Shown one piece after another: positions 34,737-42,709 of a stretch of DNA of 62,727 bases. The notes beneath the pieces were generated by a model. The model was not told where the DNA came from and did not search any database. It saw only the letters and a program-made list of their open reading frames with translations. Position 1 is the stretch's first letter; every line of letters starts with the position of its first letter. Source of the DNA: Oscillospiraceae bacterium (GTDB lineage Bacteria > Bacillota > Clostridia > Oscillospirales > Oscillospiraceae); assembly GCA_017469795.1 (NCBI GenBank), contig JAFUFT010000014.1, forward strand, positions 1-62,727, read 5' to 3'. The position numbers were made by a program, and so were the translations under genes.

Positions 34737-35691
34737 CGTGGTGGCTCTGGGTGAGCTGCTGGTGGACTTTACGGAAAGCGGAATGAGCCCGCAGGGGAAT
34801 CCACTCTTTGAGGCAAACCCGGGCGGCGCGCCATGCAACGTTCTGGCCATGCTTGGAAAGCTGGGCAGGAAGACCGCCTTTATCGGCAAGGTCGGCGCTG
34901 ACGCCTTTGGCGTATCCCTGCGCAGGACCTGCGAGGAAGCGGGCATCTGCATGGAACACCTGAGCGTGGACCCCGGACACCACACCACTCTGGCGTTTGT
35001 CCAGACGGCGGCAAACGGAGACCGCAGTTTTTCCTTCAGCCGGAATCCCGGCGCAGATCAGATGCTCTCATCTGAGGACATCCCGGAGGAAATGATCGCG
35101 CAGGCCGGAATCTTCCATTTCGGAAGTCTGTCTCTGACCCACGAGCCCTCCCGGTCCGCCACCTGTAAAGCGGTGGATATCGCAAAGAAACACGGCGTGA
35201 CGATATCCTTTGACCCCAATCTGCGCCCGCCCCTGTGGGACAGCCCGGAGGACGCAAAAGCGCAGATCGAGTGGGGACTTCAGCAAAGCGATGTGGTCAA
35301 GATCGCCGATGATGAACTGAAATTCCTCACTGGGGATGAGGACTTCGACCTCGGTGCCGCTGCCCTGCGGGCCAAATTCCCGAGCATCCGGCTTTTAAAC
35401 GTGACTGCCGGAGCGGAGGGAAGCTACAGCTACTACAAAACACATCGGGTGTATGTGCCGTCCTTCCGGCTTGGGGGAACCATTGAGACCACGGGAGCCG
35501 GAGATACCTTCTGTGCCTGTGTCCTGCATTTTGTTCTGGAACACGGGCTGGAGGATCTGGCAGAGACGGATCTTCAAAAGATGCTCCGCTTTGCCAATGC
35601 AGCCGCCTATCTGGTGACTACGAAAAAAGGCGCGATCCGGTCTATGCCGGCGCCGGATGATGTAAACCGCATATTGACAACCGAACGATAA
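34720..35691 (+). CDS. PfkB-family carbohydrate kinase, likely fructokinase
   Basis: A 323-residue kinase of the ribokinase fold. Seen: ALGELLVDF at the N-terminus, NPGGAPCNVLAMLGKLG, the substrate lid, DPNLRPPLW and the catalytic ETTGAGDTFCACVL near residue 260. The pattern matches bacterial fructokinases. The ATG at 34720 follows GAGGGATC, inside the end of the YesL-like gene. In this locus the expected substrate is fructose freed from sucrose by amylosucrase or a GH13 enzyme. Confidence 0.88.
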   Translation: MNQNFDVVALGELLVDFTESGMSPQGNPLFEANPGGAPCNVLAMLGKLGRKTAFIGKVGADAFGVSLRRTCEEAGICMEHLSVDPGHHTTLAFVQTAANGDRSFSFSRNPGADQMLSSEDIPEEMIAQAGIFHFGSLSLTHEPSRSATCKAVDIAKKHGVTISFDPNLRPPLWDSPEDAKAQIEWGLQQSDVVKIADDELKFLTGDEDFDLGAAALRAKFPSIRLLNVTAGAEGSYSYYKTHRVYVPSFRLGGTIETTGAGDTFCACVLHFVLEHGLEDLAETDLQKMLRFANAAAYLVTTKKGAIRSMPAPDDVNRILTTER

Positions 35692-35766
35692 CTCGATCCA
35701 AATCCAATGACGGCAAGTCACTCCACTCAACTGACTGCCGGACATTCAGAAAAGGAGGATAATCAT

Positions 35767-35875
35767 CCGCTTGACTCGCGGTGCGGCAGCGTGGAGACCT
35801 GCCGTAATGCGGCCCGCCGTAAAACCGGTGGCTGCGAGGCACTCCGGCGGAGGCCGGTTTGCCAGAGTTTCTGTT
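35767..35875 (+). other. GC-rich structured segment between ribosome site and msmX/ugpC start
   Basis: A perfect ribosome site AAAGGAGG (35751-35758) is followed by ATAATCAT, which would normally join directly to a start codon. Instead about 110 GC-rich bases intervene before ATGGCTGAGG at 35876. They contain AAACCGG/CCGGTTT (35822-35857) and GGCAG/CTGCC pairings. The segment reads in frame with the gene from a TTG at 35771. A small mobile repeat or an RNA control element are both possible. Confidence 0.5.
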
Positions 35876-37030
35876 ATGGCTGAGGTTATTATCAAAGATT
35901 TAAAGAAAGTATATGACAACGACGTGGTTGCAGTCCACGACGTAAACCTGCACATTAAGGACAAGGAATTCATTGTTCTGGTCGGACCCTCCGGCTGCGG
36001 AAAATCCACCACGCTGCGTATGGTGGCAGGCCTGGAGGATATCTCCGGCGGCGAACTGTACATTGACGGCGTTCTGGTCAATGATATCGCGCCGAAGGAC
36101 CGCGACATCGCCATGGTGTTCCAGAGCTATGCGCTTTATCCGCACATGAACGTCTACGACAACATGGCCTTCGCGCTGGCGCTTCGCCGGGTTCCCCAGG
36201 ATCAGATCGACAAGAAGGTCCGCGAGGTGGCCGAGATTCTCGGCATCACCCAGTATCTGGAGCGGAAGCCCAAGGCGCTTTCCGGCGGCCAGCGGCAGCG
36301 TGTGGCCATCGGCCGCGCCATGGTCCGCGATCCCAAGGTGTTCCTGATGGACGAACCTCTTTCCAATCTGGACGCCAAGCTCCGGAACCAGATGCGCGCC
36401 GAGATCATCAAGCTCCGTCAGCGTATCAACACCACCTTTATGTACGTCACGCATGACCAGACAGAGGCCATGACGCTGGGCGATCGCATCGTCATCATGA
36501 AGGACGGTGTCGTGAACCAGATCGGCACCCCGGAGGATCTGTTTGACCGCCCGGTTAACCTGTTCGTGGCCGGCTTCATCGGAACCCCAATTATGAACTT
36601 CTTCGAGGGTTGCAAGCTGCTTCTGGAGGACGGCGTATACTACGCTCAGATTCACGATGCGAAATTCAAACTCGACGAGTTCCAGCAGAACGCCCTGAAG
36701 CAGAACGGCCAGAAGGCCTGCGATGTGGTCTGCGGCATCCGTCCCTGCCACGTCACCGTAGGCGAGGGCGAGTTGACCGCCAAAGTCGAGGTCAACGAGA
36801 TGCTGGGTTCTGAAGTGAACCTTCATACGGTCTGCGACGGCGACGAGGTGATCATGGTCATTCCCACCATGAACCTGAACGTGGACGTTTCCATGGGCAC
36901 GGAGATCAAGTTCAGCACCCAGCCCAGACTGATCCAGCTCTTTGACAAGGAAACCGGCAACAACCTGATCTGGTACGACAAGGAGTCTGTGGAAGCAAAC
37001 GCGCCTGTCTGCAAAACCTACAATTTCTAA
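35876..37030 (+). CDS. sugar ABC importer ATPase, MsmX/UgpC type
   Basis: A 384-residue ATP-binding subunit. Seen: Walker A GPSGCGKST, Q-loop MVFQSYALYPHM, signature LSGGQRQRVAIGRAM, Walker B VFLMDEPLSNLD and H-loop VTHDQTEAM, then the C-terminal regulatory OB-like domain (residues ~240-384). It matches the multi-task ATPases that energise CUT1 importers. The protein family begins at MAEVIIKDLKKVY, i.e. the ATG at 35876, but no ribosome site lies directly before it. Use of the TTG at 35771 would add 35 arginine- and alanine-rich residues. Last gene of the sugar operon. Confidence 0.9.
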   Translation: MAEVIIKDLKKVYDNDVVAVHDVNLHIKDKEFIVLVGPSGCGKSTTLRMVAGLEDISGGELYIDGVLVNDIAPKDRDIAMVFQSYALYPHMNVYDNMAFALALRRVPQDQIDKKVREVAEILGITQYLERKPKALSGGQRQRVAIGRAMVRDPKVFLMDEPLSNLDAKLRNQMRAEIIKLRQRINTTFMYVTHDQTEAMTLGDRIVIMKDGVVNQIGTPEDLFDRPVNLFVAGFIGTPIMNFFEGCKLLLEDGVYYAQIHDAKFKLDEFQQNALKQNGQKACDVVCGIRPCHVTVGEGELTAKVEVNEMLGSEVNLHTVCDGDEVIMVIPTMNLNVDVSMGTEIKFSTQPRLIQLFDKETGNNLIWYDKESVEANAPVCKTYNF

Positions 37031-37041
37031 GCGAATTTATA

Positions 37042-37077
37042 CCAAACATCCCGCCTCACAGGAGGTGGGATGTTTGG
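37042..37077 (+). terminator. terminator of the sugar importer operon
   Basis: CCAAACATCCC (37042-37052) pairs with GGGATGTTTGG (37067-37077), extended inward by CCTC/GAGG. A short T-rich stretch follows. Confidence 0.75.
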
Positions 37078-37089
37078 ATTATATGCTGA

Positions 37090-37118
37090 TTGATTTTTAT
37101 GCACGATTGAGATATAAT
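37090..37118 (+). promoter_or_regulatory. promoter of ParB-like/BMP copy 2
   Basis: TTGATT (37090-37095), 17-base spacer, TATAAT (37113-37118), 33 bases before the gene. Confidence 0.8.
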
Positions 37119-37150
37119 CTCTGAAGCTTAAAAGAAACCAGGAGGGCAAT

Positions 37151-39073
37151 ATGCCGGAACTTTACTATAAAGAAGCCTTAAAACAGGGGAAAAAAGAATA
37201 TCGTGCATGTATTTCCAAGGGCGAATATCCCTATCTGCCTGTTTTGGATGAAATTCTCGCCGAGCGGCTTCCGGGCGGGGAGCGGGATCTGGGCATTACG
37301 CAGATCCCGACTGAGTTTATCGCTGGAACAAAGACGAGCGGCAGAGCTAGCGTCTTTGCCAGGAACTTTATGCCCCTGGCCAAGGAAAATTCGGAGTTTG
37401 CAGATAAATGGCAGCGGCTCTGTTCCTCCCATCTAGAGGAAGGGATCCGCGAACCGATCAAGGCATATGAGTATCTCAATCGTTATTACGTGGAAGAGGG
37501 CAACAAACGGGTCAGTGTCCTGAAGTTCTTTGATTCCGTATCCATATCGGCCCATGTCATCCGGATTCCGCCGGCCCAAAACGATTCCGCTGAACTGGCG
37601 ATGTATCAGGAGTTGACAGATTTCTACAGACTCAGCGGCGTCAACTTTATTGAGTTCAGTAAGCCGGGAAGCTGTCAGCGCCTCCAGAAGCTCCTCGGAA
37701 GATCTGCCGGCACAGAATGGACTCCGGAGGAAACCAGCGCCTTTACCGCCGCTTTCTACGCGTTCAAGGCAGCCTATGAATCCATGGGCGGGTCCCTGCT
37801 TCGGATCACCGTAGGCGACGCAATGCTGGCCTATCTGGAGATCTACGGCATGGATTCTCTGCGGCAGACGTCCGGTGCCGAGATTCAAAAAAACATCTCC
37901 CGCGTATGGGAGGAGATCACGCTCCGTCAGCAGGACGATCCGATCCACGTCAAGCTGAACCCGGACGAGAAGAAAAAGAGCCTCATCTCCATGGTGTTGT
38001 CCTCCGGCGATACAAAAACCGTGCGCGCCGCGTTTATCCATGACGGCAGTCCGGCCGCATCCGGATGGACCCGCGGCCACGAACAGGGCAGGGAATACGT
38101 CCAGAAGACCATGGGAGACGAGGTGTCGACCAAAGCATACCTTTTCGCCATGGACCACGATCCCCGGGCAGTTATGGAGCAGGCGATCTCCGATGGATAC
38201 ACCGTGCTGTTTTCAACTTCTCCCAGACTTCTTCCGGAGGCGCTGAAAGTTGCGGTGGCACATCCGGAGGTGACCGTATTCAACTGCTCCCTTAACACCT
38301 CACACCGTTATATCCGCACCTACTACGCCAGAATGTATGAGGCCAAGTTTGTAATCGGCGCCATTGCCGGCGCAATGGCCGGGAACGATCCGATCGGCTA
38401 CCTGTGCGACTATCCGATCTACGGACAGATCGCCGGAATCAACGCGTTTGCTCTGGGTGCGCAGATGGTAAACCCAAAGGCCCGTGTCCTTCTGGAATGG
38501 TCTTCCGTGGGCGGATCTGACGCGGCGCTGACCCGCCTGACAAATCAGGGCGTCCGCCTGATTTCCTCTCAGGATCTGGTGCGAATGGGCGACGACTGGC
38601 GGAGCATGGGCTTGTCTGTCTTCTCAGACGGGAAGCCCGTCAATCTCGCGACGCCGCTCTGGCAGTGGGGAACCTATTATGAGAAGCTGTTAGGTCTGAT
38701 CCGCAGTCACTCTGAGGAATCCACTTATCGGGAGAGTGAAAAGGCGCTGAACTACTACTGGGGAATGTCCGCCGGAGTGGTGGATCTGGTTTGCTCGGAT
38801 AAGCTGCCGCCATCCACAAGAAAAATGGCGGAGTTATTAAAGAACTCGATCCGGGAAGGACTTTGTAATCCGTTTAAGGGCCCGCTTTATACCCAGGCAG
38901 GGAAGGTCCTTGATTCCGACTGGAGCCTGAGTCCGGAACAGATCATCGCTATGGACTTCCTCGCTGACAATGTCGTAGGCAAAATCCCCAATTACGACGC
39001 GATCAGCAGTATCGCAAAGGAAACCGTGGCTCAGATGGGCGTTGACGCCGTAACAAAAGATATTCGGGGATGA
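37151..39073 (+). CDS. ParB-like domain fused to BMP ligand-binding domain, copy 2
   Basis: A 640-residue paralogue of the protein at 14422-16344, the same length to the residue. Residues ~50-140 hold the ParB-like part: IPTEFIAGTKTSGRASVFAR, EGIREPIKAYEYLNRYYVEE, GNKR at 117-120 and SVLKFFDSVSISAHVIRIP. The C-terminal ~350 residues are BMP-like (VRAAFIHDGSPAASGWTRGH, YYARMYEAKFVIGAIAG, GINAFALGAQMVNPKA). No signal peptide or lipobox. AGGAGGGC precedes the ATG. A metallophosphatase gene starts four bases after the stop. The nucleoside-binding ancestry of the BMP part suggests a cytosolic ligand sensor; this is inference. Confidence 0.7.
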   Translation: MPELYYKEALKQGKKEYRACISKGEYPYLPVLDEILAERLPGGERDLGITQIPTEFIAGTKTSGRASVFARNFMPLAKENSEFADKWQRLCSSHLEEGIREPIKAYEYLNRYYVEEGNKRVSVLKFFDSVSISAHVIRIPPAQNDSAELAMYQELTDFYRLSGVNFIEFSKPGSCQRLQKLLGRSAGTEWTPEETSAFTAAFYAFKAAYESMGGSLLRITVGDAMLAYLEIYGMDSLRQTSGAEIQKNISRVWEEITLRQQDDPIHVKLNPDEKKKSLISMVLSSGDTKTVRAAFIHDGSPAASGWTRGHEQGREYVQKTMGDEVSTKAYLFAMDHDPRAVMEQAISDGYTVLFSTSPRLLPEALKVAVAHPEVTVFNCSLNTSHRYIRTYYARMYEAKFVIGAIAGAMAGNDPIGYLCDYPIYGQIAGINAFALGAQMVNPKARVLLEWSSVGGSDAALTRLTNQGVRLISSQDLVRMGDDWRSMGLSVFSDGKPVNLATPLWQWGTYYEKLLGLIRSHSEESTYRESEKALNYYWGMSAGVVDLVCSDKLPPSTRKMAELLKNSIREGLCNPFKGPLYTQAGKVLDSDWSLSPEQIIAMDFLADNVVGKIPNYDAISSIAKETVAQMGVDAVTKDIRG

Positions 39074-39077
39074 TGAA

Positions 39078-39668
39078 ATGCGGATCCTGGCAGTTTCTGA
39101 TGAGGAGTCAAAAGCTTTTTACGACTATTATACACCGGGGATCCTGAACCAGTTTGACATGATACTGGCCTGCGGCGATCTGCGGCGGGAGTATCTGGAA
39201 TTCCTCGTCACCTTGTCCAACAAGCCGCTCCTGTATGTCCGCGGAAACCATGATGACGACATACTGGAAAACCCGCCGGAGGGCTGTATCTGTGTCGACG
39301 GGCGGCTTTATGTACAAAACGGCATCCGGATTCTCGGACTTGGTGGCTCTTTCCGGTATCGACCCGGCAACAATATGTACACCGAACGGCAGATGCGTTT
39401 GCGCATCCTGCGTCTGCTGCTCCGTATTCGGATGCACAAGGGGTTTGATATCCTGCTGACGCATGCGCCGGCACGCAATCTCGGTGATCTGGATACTGCT
39501 GCGCACCGCGGCTTTGTATGCTTTTCCGATCTTCTTGACCGGTATCATCCCCGCTATTTTATCCACGGACATGTACATAAAAGCTACGGGGTTCATATCC
39601 CGACAAGAACCGTAAGAGGTTCGACCACGATCATCAACGCCTGCGGCTACCAGATCATCGAATATTAA
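39078..39668 (+). CDS. calcineurin-like metallophosphoesterase
   Basis: A 196-residue phosphoesterase. Metal ligands appear in order: ACGDLRREYLEF, GNHDDD, LTHAP and HGHVHKSYG. The usual first DxH motif is replaced by VSDEES, so one metal ligand may be altered. It starts four bases after the ParB-like/BMP gene and should be translated from the same transcript, which suggests that it acts on a nucleotide or phosphoester linked to that protein's ligand. A perfect terminator follows. Confidence 0.8.
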   Translation: MRILAVSDEESKAFYDYYTPGILNQFDMILACGDLRREYLEFLVTLSNKPLLYVRGNHDDDILENPPEGCICVDGRLYVQNGIRILGLGGSFRYRPGNNMYTERQMRLRILRLLLRIRMHKGFDILLTHAPARNLGDLDTAAHRGFVCFSDLLDRYHPRYFIHGHVHKSYGVHIPTRTVRGSTTIINACGYQIIEY

Positions 39669-39677
39669 CTTAGGAAA

Positions 39678-39712
39678 CAGGCAATGCCCGACCGTCGGTC
39701 GGGCATTGCCTG
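39678..39712. terminator. bidirectional terminator
   Basis: A perfect 16-base-pair stem CAGGCAATGCCCGACC / GGTCGGGCATTGCCTG with a three-base loop, between convergent genes. Confidence 0.85.
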
Positions 39713-39716
39713 CTGT

Positions 39717-40229
39717 TTATTCTGTTTTCGGACGGCAGCTCGATACGTCCGACAGCATCTTCCGCAGTTCCGGATAGGTGGATCTGGAAACTGTTTCATA
39801 GATGCCGCACCACTTGTCAACCACGCAGACGATCATCGCCTCTCTGGAACGGGGTGGAAAAAGGGTCAGGGGAAACATATGGTGCAGGATAATATCCCGC
39901 TCCAGCTTGCTCAGCGGGAAATCCTCAGACGCACGCTTCAGCGCGGTGGCCGGGTGATGGAATCCATGCAAACGGTGTGTCGGATCCTTCTCATGCCAGT
40001 CATACAGGAAATAATCATGCAGCAGGGCGCCGCGCACCAGGCAGTCCTCATCATACCGGATCCCCAGCTTTTCCACAAGCCGCAGGCTGAAATACGCAAC
40101 AGCCAGACAATGCAGCATTACGGACGTATTCCCGTGCTGGATCGCACCGGAGCACATCCAGAACCGCGACGCCGGCATCATGGAAACAAAGCAGTGTTCC
40201 AGAACCTGCATGGACTGCAACCGAGTCAA
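39717..40229 (-). CDS. HD-domain hydrolase
   Basis: A 170-residue protein of the HD superfamily (YpgQ/YedJ-like). The metal motif is seen as HCLAVAYFS, ALLHDYFLYDWH and the later HHPATAL, LHHMF and DKWCG segments. Such proteins hydrolyse nucleotides or phosphoesters. The TTG at 40229 is chosen because GAAGGGA lies nine bases before it; the adjacent ATGs run into a stop in two codons. Substrate unknown. Confidence 0.8.
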   Translation of the reverse strand: MTRLQSMQVLEHCFVSMMPASRFWMCSGAIQHGNTSVMLHCLAVAYFSLRLVEKLGIRYDEDCLVRGALLHDYFLYDWHEKDPTHRLHGFHHPATALKRASEDFPLSKLERDIILHHMFPLTLFPPRSREAMIVCVVDKWCGIYETVSRSTYPELRKMLSDVSSCRPKTE

Positions 40230-40314
40230 AACATCATGTCCCTTCGGAGATAATGGATATTATTTTACCACATGAACGCTGAAATAACAATCCTGTTTTC
40301 CATGTCATGTACCG

Positions 40315-40344
40315 CTTTTCAATCCGGCTGAAATGATGTATAAT
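40315..40344 (+). promoter_or_regulatory. promoter of the truA gene group
   Basis: TATAAT at 40339-40344 with a weak TTTTCA -35 18 bases upstream. Confidence 0.5.
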
Positions 40345-40367
40345 AACAAAAAGGCAGGTGCGTGGGC

Positions 40368-41102
40368 ATGAACTACAAGATGACCGTGCAATACGACGGG
40401 TATCGATACGCGGGATGGCAGAGGCAGGGAAATACGGATCAAACCATTCAGGCGCGGCTGGAAAAGACGATCTCCGCGCTGTTAGCTGAACCGGTATCCA
40501 TTCAGGGTTCAGGCAGAACCGACGCAGGAGTTCACGCACTGGGTCAGGTTGCAAGCTTCCACACGGAGCTGCCGATCCGGGACTGCAGGCAATTTCTTCT
40601 CGATCTGAACGAAGCGCTTCCGTCGGACATCGCCGTGATCAGGCTGGACGCCGCATCTCCCAGATTTCATGCCAGACTCAACGCCAAAGAGAAAACATAC
40701 CGGTATTCGGTCTGGAACAGTCCTATCCCGAACGTCCTGGAAAGAAGGCATCAATATCAGATGCCCGCTCCTTTGGACGATGAGGCAATGCGAACTGCAG
40801 CATCAATGCTGCTCGGTATCCATGATTTTGCAGGCTTTTCCACCGGACACACAAAGAAATCCACGGTTCGGCATATCCGGTCCATTCAGATCAAACGGAA
40901 AAACGAGCTTGTGGAATTCTATTTCACCGGAAACGGCTTTCTGCACAACATGGTACGGATCCTGACGGGTACGCTGATCGAAGTGGGCCTGCACAAGCGG
41001 CCGCCAGAGAGTGTACTGGAAATATTAGAAAGCAAAGACCGGACCCTTGCCGGTTTTACGGCTCCGGCACAGGGGCTGTGTCTGATGGAAGTAAACTACT
41101 GA
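40368..41102 (+). CDS. truA: tRNA pseudouridine synthase A
   Basis: A 244-residue TruA, which makes pseudouridine at positions 38-40 of tRNAs. The catalytic aspartate is in SGRTDAGVHA; YDGYRYAGWQRQ at the N-terminus and FTGNGFLHNMVRILTGTLIEVG at the C-terminus are typical. The ATG at 40368 is preferred over an upstream GTG because GGCAGGTG is correctly placed. It leads a cluster with the peroxiredoxin 17 bases downstream. Confidence 0.95.
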   Translation: MNYKMTVQYDGYRYAGWQRQGNTDQTIQARLEKTISALLAEPVSIQGSGRTDAGVHALGQVASFHTELPIRDCRQFLLDLNEALPSDIAVIRLDAASPRFHARLNAKEKTYRYSVWNSPIPNVLERRHQYQMPAPLDDEAMRTAASMLLGIHDFAGFSTGHTKKSTVRHIRSIQIKRKNELVEFYFTGNGFLHNMVRILTGTLIEVGLHKRPPESVLEILESKDRTLAGFTAPAQGLCLMEVNY

Positions 41103-41119
41103 TAAAGGAGGATTTCCAA

Positions 41120-41578
41120 ATGCTCAAAGCAGGAATGAAAGCGCCAGAATTCACTCTTCCGGATCAAAACGGTGCGGTTGTCCGCTCCGCCGATCTTGCC
41201 GGAAAACCCTACGTGATCTATTTTTATCCCAAGGATTCCACATCCGGATGCACAAAACAGGCGCAGGCCTATTCGGCCAATCTAAAAAAGTTTCTTGCGG
41301 CAGGATATCAGGTATTTGGCGTGTCCAAGGATTCTGTTGCCTCCCACAAGAAATTTGAAGAGAAATACGAACTGACCATTACCTTGCTTTCAGATCCCGA
41401 ACGTATCGCAATTGAGGGATTCGACGTCTGGCAGGAGAAAAAGAACTACGGGAAAGTCTCCATGGGCGTTGTCCGGAGCAGTTATGTCGTCGACGGTACA
41501 GGAACGATCATCTTTGCCAATCCGAACACAAAAGCGGCAACGGACTGCGAGAAAGTGATGGAACAGCTGGGCATATGA
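41120..41578 (+). CDS. bcp: peroxiredoxin, BCP type, 1-Cys
   Basis: A 152-residue thioredoxin-fold peroxidase of the bacterioferritin comigratory protein group. The peroxidatic cysteine is C44 in FYPKDSTSGCT. The residue five positions on, where many BCPs have a resolving cysteine, is Gln, so the enzyme should be of the 1-Cys kind and need an outside thiol. AAAGGAGG stands before the ATG. Its stop overlaps the start of the ArsC-like gene (ATGA). Confidence 0.92.
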   Translation: MLKAGMKAPEFTLPDQNGAVVRSADLAGKPYVIYFYPKDSTSGCTKQAQAYSANLKKFLAAGYQVFGVSKDSVASHKKFEEKYELTITLLSDPERIAIEGFDVWQEKKNYGKVSMGVVRSSYVVDGTGTIIFANPNTKAATDCEKVMEQLGI

Positions 41579-41916
41579 ACATTCAGATTTTTGGCGTGAC
41601 AAAATCCGCCGATACCCGTAAGGCGGAACGGTATTTTAAAGAACGCCGGATCAAATTCCAGTCCGTCGACATGAAGAAATACGGCATGAGCGGAGGGGAA
41701 TTTGACAGCGTTCTCCGGGCAGTGGGCGGTGTGGAAAACCTGATTGACTGGGACAGCAAAAGTCCCGATCTCGATCTGATCCGATATATGGCGGACCCGC
41801 TGGACAAGGAGGATAAGCTCTTCGAAAACCAGATGCTCATCCGGATGCCGGTCGTTCGCAACGGGAAGCAGGCAACCGTGGGATATTGTCCTGAAGTCTG
41901 GAAAACGTGGGAATAA
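41575..41916 (+). CDS. ArsC/Spx-family protein lacking the catalytic cysteine
   Basis: A 113-residue thioredoxin-fold protein of the ArsC/YffB group (DTRKAERYFKERRIKF, LIRMPVVRNGKQATVGYCPEVW). The catalytic cysteine expected before xDTRKAE is Ser11 here (VTKSADTRKAE), so arsenate reduction by the usual route is not possible. A single Cys remains near the C-terminus. Overlaps the peroxiredoxin gene by four bases. It may be a redox-insensitive regulator or a peroxiredoxin partner. Confidence 0.8.
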   Translation: MNIQIFGVTKSADTRKAERYFKERRIKFQSVDMKKYGMSGGEFDSVLRAVGGVENLIDWDSKSPDLDLIRYMADPLDKEDKLFENQMLIRMPVVRNGKQATVGYCPEVWKTWE

Positions 41917-41929
41917 GGAGATCATAAAC

Positions 41930-42709
41930 ATGTCTGAATCTATTCTGCTGGAACGAAATGGCCGTGTGGCCGTATTGTACCTGAATCGTCCGGAAACGCT
42001 GAACTGCTTTCACAACGAAATGCTGGAATCGCTCGCTTCCGCACTTCGGAAGCTGGATGCGGATCCCGAGGTTCGCTGCGTCGTGCTCACCGGTTCCGGG
42101 AGGGCGTTCTGTGCTGGCGGCGACCTGAATGTACTGATGGACTGTGACACACAGGAAAAAAGCGATACAAACATGCAGGTTGCCAACGAGGCCATTGAAG
42201 CGCTGTTCCGGATGCGTACGCCTACCGTTGCCATGGTGAACGGCGCTGCTGCGGGAGCGGGATTCAATCTTGCACTGGCCTGTGACATTATATTTGCCTC
42301 AGAAAAAGCCAGGTTTATGCAGTCGTTCGTCAACGTCGGGATCGCATCGGACTGCGGCGGTCATTACTTTCTGGAAAAGGCGGTCGGACGCCATCTGGCA
42401 AAAGAGCTGATGTTCACAGCCCGTCCCGTCACTGCGCAGGAGGGAAAAACGCTTGGATTTGTCAACCGCATATGCGCTCCGGATACCCTCAGAGATGAAA
42501 CTCTGGCCTTTGCAGCGGAGATCGCAGATAAGGCGCCGCTCGCCATCGCGGCATCAAAAACCCTGCTCAACCGCGCGGAAGAGCTGAGTCTGGAGGATGT
42601 CCTTGAGGCAGAAAAGCAGCAGCAGGGCCCGCTACTGCTCAGCCGTGACTGCAAAGAGGGGATCTCGGCATTCCGGGAAAAACGGAAGGCGGAATTCACA
42701 GGTGCTTAA
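41930..42709 (+). CDS. enoyl-CoA hydratase/isomerase family protein
   Basis: A 259-residue crotonase-fold enzyme. The oxyanion-hole segments are SGRAFCAGGDLNVL and NGAAAGAGFNLALACDIIFA. At the usual catalytic position the sequence is NVGIASDCGGHYFLEKAVG, nearer to PaaG/MenB-like isomerases than to classical hydratases with their two glutamates. No fatty-acid oxidation genes adjoin it, so the substrate is unclear. AAGGAG precedes the ATG. It overlaps the next gene by eight bases. Confidence 0.87.
   Translation: MSESILLERNGRVAVLYLNRPETLNCFHNEMLESLASALRKLDADPEVRCVVLTGSGRAFCAGGDLNVLMDCDTQEKSDTNMQVANEAIEALFRMRTPTVAMVNGAAAGAGFNLALACDIIFASEKARFMQSFVNVGIASDCGGHYFLEKAVGRHLAKELMFTARPVTAQEGKTLGFVNRICAPDTLRDETLAFAAEIADKAPLAIAASKTLLNRAEELSLEDVLEAEKQQQGPLLLSRDCKEGISAFREKRKAEFTGA

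Noticed and set aside
35711..35740. CGGCAAGTCA/TGACTGCCG hairpin as operon terminator after fructokinase
   Set aside because: The pairing is imperfect and no T run follows; the ATPase gene downstream probably belongs to the same transcript.
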